64,000 nucleotides of DNA from Aquabacter spiritensis. GTDB taxonomy: Bacteria > Pseudomonadota > Alphaproteobacteria > Rhizobiales > Xanthobacteraceae. The first letter of the stretch is position 1; the number at the start of each line of letters is the position of its first letter. The DNA is taken from positions 248,001 to 312,000 of the forward strand of contig NZ_SMAI01000003.1 in the NCBI RefSeq assembly GCF_004346185.1, in the 5' to 3' direction. The notes beneath the pieces are model-generated. The model had not been told where the DNA came from. It did no database searches and saw only the letters and a program-made list of their open reading frames with translations. Positions 33,797 to 41,928 of this stretch are shown piece after piece. The translations under genes were made by a program, and so were the position numbers.

Positions 33797-34519
33797 TTAC
33801 TCTTTGACCGTCGTGAAGGCGGCGGGGATGTGGAATTCGAGGAAGCTCGCTTCCGTCACGCCCTCGGCGCAGCGCAGGCTGTGCACGTCTCCGGCGCGGA
33901 AGACCGTGGCATCGCCGGGCCGCACGACCACTTCCTTGCCGTCCACGACGAAGGTGATGGCGCCGTCGAGCAGCAGGAACATGCTCTCGGCGTCGGGGTG
34001 GTGATGCAGCGCGGTGACCGTGTCGCGCTCGTATTCCACGATCATCGCGTGGCCGCGCTGCGATTTCGAGGCTTCCTTGCTGACGATGTAGAAGCGCTTC
34101 TTCTTCTGCTCCGGCACCACGACGAGGGGGAGCTGATCGCGCGGGCGCACGTCGAGGCCGCCGCCGAAGCCGGCGAGGCCGGAGGCGACGCCCTGGGGCG
34201 GGGCGAGCACCTGCAGCAGTTCGCTCTCGCCGTCGAACATATTGGCGAGGGCGACCGTGGTGCCCTCCTCGATGACGGCGCTCGCCTGGAGCGCCAGATC
34301 GTGATCCGTCCCGTTCACCGTGAGGCGCACCGCGCCGCGCACGACGAACAGATAGCCGTCGGAGCCCGCCGGCACCGTCACGTCCAGGGTCGCCCCGGCC
34401 GCGAGGCGCAGAACCTTGGCGTCCATCCAGCGGGTTTCGCCCGCCGTTACGGAGGCGCCCGCCACACCGGCGGCGACCTCTTCACCCGGCAGATCCGCCA
34501 GGCGCACCACTCGTGCCAT
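33797..34519 (-). CDS. Bicupin protein
   Basis: A 240-residue protein with two cupin domains. The N-terminal one (about residues 35-110) lacks clear metal histidines (GYLFVVRGAVRLTVNG). The C-terminal one has a full site: HHHPDAESMFLLLDGAITF and a later His in AGDVHSL. A lysine-rich linker KKKRFYIVSKEASK lies between. The size and layout resemble bicupins such as ureidoglycine aminohydrolase or small dioxygenases, but no family can be fixed. GGAGGAATTGC precedes the ATG. It is the first gene of the minus-strand unit and divergent from TetR. Confidence 0.8.
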   Translation of the reverse strand: MARVVRLADLPGEEVAAGVAGASVTAGETRWMDAKVLRLAAGATLDVTVPAGSDGYLFVVRGAVRLTVNGTDHDLALQASAVIEEGTTVALANMFDGESELLQVLAPPQGVASGLAGFGGGLDVRPRDQLPLVVVPEQKKKRFYIVSKEASKSQRGHAMIVEYERDTVTALHHHPDAESMFLLLDGAITFVVDGKEVVVRPGDATVFRAGDVHSLRCAEGVTEASFLEFHIPAAFTTVKE

Positions 34520-34604
34520 GCAATTCCTCCGTCCGGCCCTTCGGGCCGGCAACACACCTTCAACGAAAGCCAGTCTTCAAATTGTGCACGGCTTGGGGTA
34601 GAAG

Positions 34605-34621
34605 TCAAAACGGACGTTTGA
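34605..34621. promoter_or_regulatory. Putative TetR operator
   Basis: TCAAA and TTTGA are inverted around a 7-nt spacer, 16 nt before the TetR ATG in the 117-nt divergent TetR/bicupin region. A GC hairpin (CCGGCCC-TTC-GGGCCGG, 34533-34549) sits in the bicupin leader. The site could control both directions. Confidence 0.4.
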
Positions 34622-34636
34622 ATTTTTTGCGAGAGC

Positions 34637-35395
34637 ATGAGCGCCCCACCCTCGGCACGGACCGCATCCGCCCCCCTCACCCCCGCCCGCAAAGCGCGGG
34701 AGCGGGACGTTCCTCCGCAGCTGGTCCACGACCCGCACGAGACCCGGCTGCGTCTGCTCGATGCGGCGGAGGCGCTGTTCGCCGAGCACGGATACAAAGG
34801 CGTGTCGCTGCGGACCATCACCGGCAAAGCCGGGGTGAATCTCGCGGCGGCGCACTATCATTTCCGCAACAAGGAAGGGCTCTACCGGGCGGTGTTCGAG
34901 CGCCGCGTCGGCCCGATGAACACCGAGCGCGACACCCTGCTCGCCGCGTGCGTCGCGGCGGAGGCGCAGACCGGCGCGCTCGACGTCGCGGCGGTCCTCG
35001 ACGCCTTTATCGGCCCCTCGCTGCGGGTCGGCGCGTTGCCGGGGGGCGAGACCTTCCGCCGCCTCTCGGGACGCGCCGCGGCCGATCCCTCGCCGGAGGT
35101 GCGGCGCGTGGTCTACGAGCTCTACGACCCGGTCGCGATGCGCTTCGTCGAGGTTCTCACGCGCGCCTGCCCGCATCTGACGCGGGAGGATCTGTTCTGG
35201 CGGCTTGCCTGCGCCTATGGCGCGATGATGTATGTGCGGGCCGACAGCGGACGCCTTCAGCGCCTGCTCGGCGACGATCTCAGCATGGCCGACAGCGCGG
35301 CGGCCATGCACCACCTCATCCCGATGCTGACGGCGGGCTTCGCGCTTCCCTCTTTGTCCGCACCGCCGGCCGAGAAGAAGAAAAAAGCCAAATGA
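34637..35395 (+). CDS. TetR-family transcriptional regulator
   Basis: A 252-residue regulator. The HTH is at about residues 36-82 (RLRLLDAAEALFAEHGYKG, LRTITGKAGVNLAAAHYHFRNKEGLYRAV). The ligand domain is helical and ends in a lysine-rich tail (PPAEKKKKAK). The stop overlaps the GGT start as ATGA, so TetR and GGT are made together, and the gene is divergent from the bicupin-FAH genes. It probably controls both sets. Confidence 0.9.
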   Translation: MSAPPSARTASAPLTPARKARERDVPPQLVHDPHETRLRLLDAAEALFAEHGYKGVSLRTITGKAGVNLAAAHYHFRNKEGLYRAVFERRVGPMNTERDTLLAACVAAEAQTGALDVAAVLDAFIGPSLRVGALPGGETFRRLSGRAAADPSPEVRRVVYELYDPVAMRFVEVLTRACPHLTREDLFWRLACAYGAMMYVRADSGRLQRLLGDDLSMADSAAAMHHLIPMLTAGFALPSLSAPPAEKKKKAK

Positions 35396-36987
35396 TGTTC
35401 CGCGACCTGTTCGGCCCCGGCCGCTCCACCGTCCATTCCACCCATGCGATGGCGGCGACGTCGCATCCGCTCGCCACCGCCACGGCGCTCGACGTGCTGC
35501 GCGCGGGCGGCAATGCGGTCGATGCCGGGATCGCGGCCTGCGCCGTGCTCGCGGTCGTCGAACCCCAGATGACCGGGATCGGCGGCGACTGCTTCTGCCT
35601 CCTGGCGAAGGCGGGCGTGCCGCCCGTAATCGCCTATAACGGCTCCGGCCGCGCCCCCGCCGGGGCGACGCTCGCGCGCTATCGGGCGGCGGGGATCGCG
35701 GCGATCGACCCGCTCGGGCCGCACGCCGTGACCATTCCCGGCGCGATCGAAGCCTGGCACCGCCTCGCCACCGACCACGGCACGATGCCGTTCGGCGTGC
35801 TGCTGGAGCCGGCGGCGCAGCTCGCCAGCGAAGGCCATCCGCTGCACGAGCGCGTGGTGTTCGACCTGCGCGCCTTCCTCGCCAAGGTGAAGCGCGCCGA
35901 AGGCTTCGCCGACCTGATCCTCGATGCCGGCGAACTGCCGCGCCCCGGCCGGCTCTACACCAACCGCGCTTTGGGCCAGAGCCTGCGGGACATCGCCCGG
36001 GACGGACCGGACGCCTTCTATCGCGGCGCCATCGCGCAGCATTTGAGCGATTTCCTCGCCGCGCGCGGCGGCTTCCAGACCCCCGCCGATTTCGCGGCGC
36101 ATGCCGGCGCCTATGTCGCCCCGGTGCGCGCCGATTATCGCGGCCACGAGGTCTATCAGTGCCCGCCCAACGGCCAGGGCATCATCACGCTCCTCTTGCT
36201 GCGCATCCTCTCGCATATCGACGTCGCGAAGGACGCGCCGCTGAGCCCCGAGCGCTTCCACACCTTGATGGAAGCGGCGCGCATCGCTTTTTCGGTGCGC
36301 GACGCCTGGCTCGCGGATCCCGAGCATTATCCGGTGCCGTGGGAGCGCTTCCTCGACGATGCCTTCACCTTGGCCGCGGCGCAGCGCATCCGGCCCGATT
36401 CTGTGGTGGATGTCGGCGGGCCGATCGATCTGCCGGAGCACAAGGATACGGTCTATCTGACGGTCGTCGACCGCGACCGCACCGCCTTCTCGCTGATCAA
36501 TTCGCTGTTCGAGCCGTTCGGCAGCGCGCTCTACGAGCCGCAGACCGGCATCCTGCTGCAGAATCGCGGCCGCTCCTTCACGCTGCAGGAGGGCCACCCG
36601 AACGTCGTCGCGCCGGGCAAGCGTCCGATGCACACCATCATTCCCGGCATGGTGCTGAAGGACGGCAAGGTGCTCTATTCCTACGGCGTGATGGGCGGCC
36701 ATTTCCAGCCCGTCGGCCATGCCACGCTGCTGTCGAACCTGATCGATTACGGCATGGACATGCAGCAGGCGGCCGATGCGGCGCGCTGCTTCCCGCAGGA
36801 CGGCAAGGTGATGGTCGAGCCGACCGTGCCGGCGGCGACGCGGGCACGCCTCGCCGAGATCGGCCATGTCGTCGAGCTGCGCGCCGACCCGATCGGCGGC
36901 GCCCAGGCGATCCGCATCGATCCCGACAGCGGCGTCCTGTCCGGCTGCTCCGATCCCCGCAAGGACGGCTGCGCGCTGGGCTTCTGA
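35392..36987 (+). CDS. Gamma-glutamyltransferase family (Ntn-hydrolase) protein, copy 1
   Basis: A 531-residue GGT homologue. It shows ARAGGNAVDAGIAACAVLAVVEPQMTGIGGDCF at the N-terminus and the predicted autocatalytic nucleophile Thr353 (KDTVYLTVVD aligning with the TTHYSVVD of GGT). The usual small-subunit end includes MLKDGKVLYSYGVMGGHFQP and GGAQAIRIDPDSGVLSG. There is no signal peptide, so it acts in the cytoplasm, unlike the periplasmic GGT of enteric bacteria. It may cleave a gamma-glutamyl or related amide, or another bond. It overlaps TetR by 4 nt and converges on the nitronate monooxygenase through the 56-bp repeat. Confidence 0.9.
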   Translation: MMFRDLFGPGRSTVHSTHAMAATSHPLATATALDVLRAGGNAVDAGIAACAVLAVVEPQMTGIGGDCFCLLAKAGVPPVIAYNGSGRAPAGATLARYRAAGIAAIDPLGPHAVTIPGAIEAWHRLATDHGTMPFGVLLEPAAQLASEGHPLHERVVFDLRAFLAKVKRAEGFADLILDAGELPRPGRLYTNRALGQSLRDIARDGPDAFYRGAIAQHLSDFLAARGGFQTPADFAAHAGAYVAPVRADYRGHEVYQCPPNGQGIITLLLLRILSHIDVAKDAPLSPERFHTLMEAARIAFSVRDAWLADPEHYPVPWERFLDDAFTLAAAQRIRPDSVVDVGGPIDLPEHKDTVYLTVVDRDRTAFSLINSLFEPFGSALYEPQTGILLQNRGRSFTLQEGHPNVVAPGKRPMHTIIPGMVLKDGKVLYSYGVMGGHFQPVGHATLLSNLIDYGMDMQQAADAARCFPQDGKVMVEPTVPAATRARLAEIGHVVELRADPIGGAQAIRIDPDSGVLSGCSDPRKDGCALGF

Positions 36988-36995
36988 TCTATCGA

Positions 36996-37051
36996 GGGTT
37001 TGGAGACTGATTCGCCGATCCGGTTGATCAACCGGATCGGATCAGGCTCTA
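36996..37051. repeat. 56-bp dispersed repeat, copy 2, with a 26-bp perfect palindrome
   Basis: Counterpart of 1081-1136. It contains a perfect palindrome at 37015-37040 with arms CCGATCCGGTTGA and its complement. The right end ATCAGGCTCTA supplies the stop codon (TAG) of the minus-strand nitronate monooxygenase gene. It lies between two convergent genes and is a natural candidate for a bidirectional terminator. Confidence 0.75.
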
Positions 37052-38119
37052 AGCGAGAGCGGCGCGGGCGCCGTCCCACAGGCGGCGCACGACGTCGCCG
37101 GCCGGCTCGGCCTTGGCGAGGCCTGCCGCCTGGCCGGCCCAGGCCTGCATGCGCGCGACGTCGTTGGCCTTTGCGGCCGCGCCGCGCATCGCCGCGGTGA
37201 GGCCGCGCTGGACCGGGTAGGGCGCCGGCGCGGGCGCGTCGGGGGCGGTGGCGGCGCGGACATAATCGGTCGCGAGGCTGCGTCCCGCACGGCCGCTGAA
37301 CGCCCGGCTGACCCGCGTGTCCTCCGGCGCGGTCCGGCCCAGCGCGTCGGCCCAGGCCGAGGGGATGCCCGCTTCGGGCGTGCGCAGGAAGCCGGTGCCG
37401 ATCTGCGCCGCGCTCGCTCCGAGCGCGAGGGCGGCGGCGACGCCGCGCCCGTCGCCGATCCCGCCGGTCGCCACCACCGGCAGACGGACCGCATCGACGA
37501 TCGCCGGCACCAGAGCCAGGAGGCCGACCATGTCCCGCTCGGCGGCGGCGGCGTCGAAGCAGCCGCGATGGCCGCCCGCCTCGGCGCCCTGCGCCACGAT
37601 GACGTCGGCGCCCGCCGCCTCCGCCGCCCGCGCCTCGGCGAGCGTCGAGACATTGGCGAACCAGGGGATGCCGCGCGCCTTCAGGCGCGCCACGAAGTCC
37701 GGCGGGAACAGGCCCATCACCGAGGACACCGCCGTGGGCGCGGCGGCCAGCATCGCCGCGCATTGCGCGGCGAAATCGGGCGGCACGGCATCGCCCGCCG
37801 CGGCGGGAACCTCAGGACCGAAGCCGCCGAGAAAGGCACGGATGCGCGCCTCCTGATCGGCGTCGCGGCGTGGCGCGGGATCGGGAATCCAGATATTGAG
37901 CTGGAAGGCGCCGGGCGTTCCCGCGCGCACCGTCTCGGCCCAGGCGCGGATGTCGTCCGGCGGCATCAGCAGCACACCGCAGGCGCCGAGCCCGCCGGCA
38001 TTCGCGACCGCGATCGACAAAGCCGGCGCGGGGACGCCGGCCATCGGCCCGAGCAGGATCGGCACGCGCAGGCCGAACCGGGAACAGAAGGCCTCGGCCC
38101 GTTGCAAGGGGGTCGTCAT
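37049..38119 (-). CDS. Nitronate monooxygenase (NMO/2-nitropropane dioxygenase family)
   Basis: A 356-residue FMN-binding TIM barrel. The phosphate and flavin loops are ILLGPMAGVPAPALSIAVANAGGLGACG and VVATGGIGDGRGVAAALALGASAAQIGTGFL, and the conserved active-site His is in AQGAEAGGHRGCF. Family members oxidise alkyl nitronates, but many act on other substrates. The ATG at 38119 has GAGGTGCGCGC just before it. It converges on GGT copy 1, and its stop codon lies inside the 56-bp repeat. Confidence 0.9.
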   Translation of the reverse strand: MTTPLQRAEAFCSRFGLRVPILLGPMAGVPAPALSIAVANAGGLGACGVLLMPPDDIRAWAETVRAGTPGAFQLNIWIPDPAPRRDADQEARIRAFLGGFGPEVPAAAGDAVPPDFAAQCAAMLAAAPTAVSSVMGLFPPDFVARLKARGIPWFANVSTLAEARAAEAAGADVIVAQGAEAGGHRGCFDAAAAERDMVGLLALVPAIVDAVRLPVVATGGIGDGRGVAAALALGASAAQIGTGFLRTPEAGIPSAWADALGRTAPEDTRVSRAFSGRAGRSLATDYVRAATAPDAPAPAPYPVQRGLTAAMRGAAAKANDVARMQAWAGQAAGLAKAEPAGDVVRRLWDGARAALA

Positions 38120-38269
38120 GCGCGCACCTCGTCCGGCTTGGCCGGGGGCGCTGCCCCGCGGCCCGAGCGCGCGTGCCCGAAGCACGGCACCCTAAATTAG
38201 GCCGCCACTCTGGTCGGGGACGCACGCGCGGGCAAGCCCGTCCGGGTGGCAGGTGTCAGATGGCGGATG

Positions 38270-39061
38270 TCAGACCACCACCCGCGCGCCGAGATTGAGA
38301 ATGGCCCGGGCGAGGCTCAGCGGCGCGAGGTAGGAGGTCTTGGGATTGGCCGCGAGCGGGCGGGCGAGCACCGCGACCGACAAGTCGCCGAACGCGCCCT
38401 TGGCCTCCAGAAGGTGACGGTTGCCGGCGGCATCCGGGTCCGCCATCAGCGTGACCTCGGTGCGTGTGAAGCCGATCCCGGCCAAAGCGGCGGCGGCGAC
38501 GACATTGGCGTTCTGCGGGAAGGCGAGCGCCGCCTCGCGGGCATTGCCCTCGAAGAAGATCGTCGGTTCGACGATCGAATCGAGGTCGATCAGGTCCTGC
38601 GCCGCCGTGCCGCGCCAGGCGCGCGGCGCCTTGCGCGAGACGTAGCGCACGGACTCGAGCCCGCCGTGCCGCGCCGCGGCGAGCGCGTCGAGCCCCGCCA
38701 GCGCTCCGGCGGGAATGACCAGCCGTCCCCCGGTTCGCGCCGCCGCCCGCAAGTCCGCCTCGGTAGCGGGGTCCGCGAGCGCGCCGACCGAGGCGATCAC
38801 CAGATCGAGCCCCGCCGCGAGGCAGGCCGGCCCGTGCTGCCGCAGGCCGGCATGGCCGGCGCATTCGACCGCCACGTCGGGCGCGGCGGCCGCGAATGCG
38901 GCGGGATCGGCCGTGACCAGGGTACCGGCCGGCAGCGCGGCGGCGATCCGGTCGATCGATCCCGGCCGCGCCAGCACCGCCGCGACCGCCGCCCCCTCCG
39001 CTTCCAGGAGCGGGCGCAAGGCGGCCGCCATGGCGCCGTATCCGATGAGGCCGATCCGCAT
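38270..39061 (-). CDS. L-aspartate dehydrogenase-like (NadX family) oxidoreductase
   Basis: A 263-residue NAD(P)-dependent enzyme. The Rossmann motif is IGLIGYGAMAAAL. Further on are ECAGHAGLRQHG, the family blocks FPQNANVVAAAALAGIGF and GNRHLLEAKGAFGDLSV with the catalytic His. NadX enzymes interconvert aspartate and iminoaspartate/oxaloacetate with ammonia. The second ATG (39061) is preferred because GGAG is 6 nt upstream; the first (39067) adds two residues. It is the last gene of LigBA-ALDH-GGT-NadX, which places an amino-acid deamination or amination step at the end of a ring-cleavage pathway. Confidence 0.87.
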   Translation of the reverse strand: MRIGLIGYGAMAAALRPLLEAEGAAVAAVLARPGSIDRIAAALPAGTLVTADPAAFAAAAPDVAVECAGHAGLRQHGPACLAAGLDLVIASVGALADPATEADLRAAARTGGRLVIPAGALAGLDALAAARHGGLESVRYVSRKAPRAWRGTAAQDLIDLDSIVEPTIFFEGNAREAALAFPQNANVVAAAALAGIGFTRTEVTLMADPDAAGNRHLLEAKGAFGDLSVAVLARPLAANPKTSYLAPLSLARAILNLGARVVV

Positions 39062-39072
39062 CGCCATCTCCG

Positions 39073-40482
39073 TCAATAGACCCCGACCACGGCGCAGCCG
39101 GTGCGGGGATCGACCGCCGCGCGGTGCAGCCCGCCGGGTTCGGCGAGCGCGATGATCTGCTGGCAGGCGCGCAGCGACAGCGGACCGAGCGCCTTGTCGG
39201 GGATTACGTCCGGCGGCAGGGCGCCGGGCTCGGCCGACAGCACGTCCTGCGCGTCGAGCGCCCAGCGTGGCGCCGAGACGACGTCCGCCGGCGCGGCGCC
39301 GCGCGCCAGCTCGGTCACCATCTGGACGTTCCACGGCATCTGGTTGACGCCGCCCGGCGTCGCGCCGACGAACAGCGTGCCGTCGCGCTCCAGGCTCCAG
39401 GCATGCACCGTGGTCCAGGGGACCTTGCCGGCGGCGGGAGCGTTCGCCGCGCCGGCCGGCGCGGTGAGGTCGAAGCCCCGGCCCGGCCGGTTGTTCAGGA
39501 TCAGGCCGTCCGCCATCACGATGCCGGAGGCGAATTGCGGAAACGAGTTGGAATGCAGCACCACCACCGCATTGCCGGCCTCGTCCGCCGCCGCCACCAA
39601 GGTCGTGCCGCCGTCGAGATGCTCGCGGCCCTCGCGCTTGGCCGCCGCGCGGGTGGCGCGCACCGCGTCGAGCGGCGCCACGGCCTTGCGCAGCACGTCC
39701 TGCGCCGCCGCGATGAGGCGCGGCCCGTGGGTCGGGAAGGGGGTGGCGGTGAGGACGCAGCCGGGGCCGATCTCGCTGGTCTCGGGGGCGAGAAACTGCC
39801 CCGGGCGCTGGCGGAAATCCTCGGTCCGCAGGATGCCGCCGCGCGCGGTCAAATCGGCGATGAGCGCCGCGCCGATTTCGCTCTCGAACAGCGCGTCGCC
39901 GTCGCGGGCGAAGGCCGCGAGCAGGCGGCCGAGGCCGGGCAGGCGCCGGATATCGCCGACCTTGGGCACGAGTCCGCCGGGGGCGTAGGGATTGTCCGGG
40001 CTGAGCCGCGCCAGCGTCTCGCGCGCCTCGACGACATAAGACAGGCTCACGCGGTCCCAGGCGATGCCGGCTTCCGAGGCGCGTACCGCCGGGCCGATCA
40101 GGGTGTCGCGGTCGAGCCGGGCATGACCATGCAGCAGGCTGTAGCCGTGGGGTGCGCCGGGCACGCCGACCGAGCGGGGCCCGACCCGCTCCAGCGCCGC
40201 CCCCTCGGCGAGCGCGAGGCAGCCGCCGCCGACGCTCACCAGCGCCTCGAACCGGCCGCCCGCGCGGCGCACCAATGCGACGAGATCGCCGAACAGGCCG
40301 CTTTTCATCGGCAAGGCGACGGTGTCCATGAAACAGGCCGCGAGCGCCGCGTCGAACGCGTTGCCGCCTTTGGCGAACATCGCCGCTCCGGCGGCCGCCG
40401 AGGCGGGGTGCGCCGCCGTGACGATGCGGGGCGCGCTGGCGGCGAGGTTTTCGCGGATCAGGCCGAGCAGCGGATCGCTCAC
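39073..40482 (-). CDS. Gamma-glutamyltransferase family (Ntn-hydrolase) protein, copy 2
   Basis: A divergent 469-residue GGT homologue without a signal peptide. N-terminal blocks are AAGAAMFAKGGNAFDAALAACFMDTVALPMKSGLFGD. The autocatalytic Thr is Thr293 (GGTTLVAAADEAGNAV). The start is GTG, overlapping the ALDH stop (GTGA), so the genes are coupled. It is only distantly similar to copy 1 at 35392. Placement between an aldehyde dehydrogenase and an aspartate-dehydrogenase-like gene argues for a catabolic or biosynthetic bond cleavage rather than glutathione turnover. Confidence 0.87.
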   Translation of the reverse strand: MSDPLLGLIRENLAASAPRIVTAAHPASAAAGAAMFAKGGNAFDAALAACFMDTVALPMKSGLFGDLVALVRRAGGRFEALVSVGGGCLALAEGAALERVGPRSVGVPGAPHGYSLLHGHARLDRDTLIGPAVRASEAGIAWDRVSLSYVVEARETLARLSPDNPYAPGGLVPKVGDIRRLPGLGRLLAAFARDGDALFESEIGAALIADLTARGGILRTEDFRQRPGQFLAPETSEIGPGCVLTATPFPTHGPRLIAAAQDVLRKAVAPLDAVRATRAAAKREGREHLDGGTTLVAAADEAGNAVVVLHSNSFPQFASGIVMADGLILNNRPGRGFDLTAPAGAANAPAAGKVPWTTVHAWSLERDGTLFVGATPGGVNQMPWNVQMVTELARGAAPADVVSAPRWALDAQDVLSAEPGALPPDVIPDKALGPLSLRACQQIIALAEPGGLHRAAVDPRTGCAVVGVY

Positions 40483-41924
40483 GGGCGGAAGCCCGTAAAC
40501 TTCAGCTGGGACAATTCCTCGATCGCATAGCGCACGCCTTCGCGGCCGGTGCCGGACAGCTTCATGCCGCCGAACGGATACATGTCGAGCCGGAAGCGGC
40601 TCGCTTCGTTGACCCAGAGCGCGCCCACCTCGAAATCCTCCGACACCCGCATCGCCGCGGCGAGCGAGGCGGTGAAGACGGCGCCCTGCAGGCCGAAGGG
40701 CGAATCGTTCGCGAGGTCCAGCGCCGCATCGATCCCGTCGAACGGCACCAGGATCGCCACCGGGCCGAACACCTCCTCCTGCCAGAGGCGGGCGGTGCGC
40801 GGCACGTCGGCGAGAATGGCCGGGGAGACGATGCAGCCGTCCTGGCGCGGTTCCAGCAGATAGCGCGCGCCCTTCGCGATCGCGTCGTGGCACATCGCCA
40901 TGACCCGGTCGGCCGAAGCGCGGTGCACCATCGGCCCGACATCGGTCGCCGGATCCTCGGCCGCGCCGACCCTGAGCGCGGCGGCGGCGGTGACGAATTT
41001 CTCGGCGAAGGCGTCGAGAACCGCGCGGTCGACCAGAACCCGCTGGGCGGAGATGCATTGCTGGCCGGACGCCTCGAAGCCGGCGGCCGCGATCTTCTTC
41101 GCGGCGTCGGCGAGATCGGCGTCGGCGAGCACCAGATTGGCGGCGTTGGAGCCGAGTTCGGAGCAGAATTTCTTGATCCCGGCGGCGCGCGCCAGCGCCT
41201 CTCCGGCGGTGGTGCCGCCGGTGAAGCTCACCGCCGCGACGTCGGCATGGCCGGCGAGCGCGAGGGCAGTCTCGCGGTCGCCGGTGACGACGTTGAACAG
41301 GCCTTCGGGCCAGCCGGCCTCGCGCAGCAGGCGGGCGAAGGCGAGCGCGGTGCGGGTGCCGGACGGCGCCGGCTTCACGACCACGGAATTTCCAGCCGCG
41401 ATCGCCGGGGCGACCTTCTGCACCAGGAGATTGGCGGGCGCGTTGAACGGCGTGATGGCCCCGACCACGCCATAAGGCACGCGCCGGGTGAAGCCGAAAT
41501 GGCCGGCGCCGTTCGCCGTGGCGTCGACCGGGATCACCTCGCCGGCGGGAACGTGCGGCAGCGCGTTCGCGGTCGCCTCGATGAATTCGGCCGAGCGCCG
41601 GGCCTCGAACCGCGCCAGGCGGATCGGCTTGCCGACATCGGCGCTGATCAGATCGGCGATCAGATCGGCATTGGCCGCGACCGCCGCCTGTGCCGCCTTC
41701 AGCCAGGCGACGCGCTGGGCGATGGTCGATTTGCGGTGCGCGGCGAAGGCCGCCTTGGCGGAGGCGACCGCCGCCGCGACGCCGTCCGCGCCCGCTTCGA
41801 CCAGATGCGCGTGCACCGTGCCGTCCTGCGGACGGACGAGGTCGAGCACCGCGCCGTCATGGTTCAAAGCCGTGCCGCCGACATAGGATGTGAGCCGCGC
41901 GGGGCCTGCCTCCATCACGCCCAT
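40479..41924 (-). CDS. NAD(P)-dependent aldehyde dehydrogenase
   Basis: A 481-residue ALDH. The catalytic Cys290 is in SGQQCISAQR and Glu256 in FCSELGSN. The cofactor loops are TPFNAPANLLVQKVAPAI and FTGGTTAGEAL, and EEVFGPV is present. It should oxidise the semialdehyde made by the ring-cleavage dioxygenase encoded 4 nt upstream. The ATG overlaps a GGAGTGAGGCG ribosome site. Homologues in meta-pathways oxidise 2-hydroxymuconate-type semialdehydes, but the exact substrate is unknown. Confidence 0.93.
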   Translation of the reverse strand: MGVMEAGPARLTSYVGGTALNHDGAVLDLVRPQDGTVHAHLVEAGADGVAAAVASAKAAFAAHRKSTIAQRVAWLKAAQAAVAANADLIADLISADVGKPIRLARFEARRSAEFIEATANALPHVPAGEVIPVDATANGAGHFGFTRRVPYGVVGAITPFNAPANLLVQKVAPAIAAGNSVVVKPAPSGTRTALAFARLLREAGWPEGLFNVVTGDRETALALAGHADVAAVSFTGGTTAGEALARAAGIKKFCSELGSNAANLVLADADLADAAKKIAAAGFEASGQQCISAQRVLVDRAVLDAFAEKFVTAAAALRVGAAEDPATDVGPMVHRASADRVMAMCHDAIAKGARYLLEPRQDGCIVSPAILADVPRTARLWQEEVFGPVAILVPFDGIDAALDLANDSPFGLQGAVFTASLAAAMRVSEDFEVGALWVNEASRFRLDMYPFGGMKLSGTGREGVRYAIEELSQLKFTGFRP

Positions 41925-41928
41925 CGCC

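Noticed and set aside
33797-34519. Gentisate 1,2-dioxygenase for the bicupin next to the FAH enzyme
   Set aside because: At 240 residues it is about 100 shorter than gentisate dioxygenases, and its N-terminal cupin lacks the metal histidines. The bicupin label is as far as the sequence goes.
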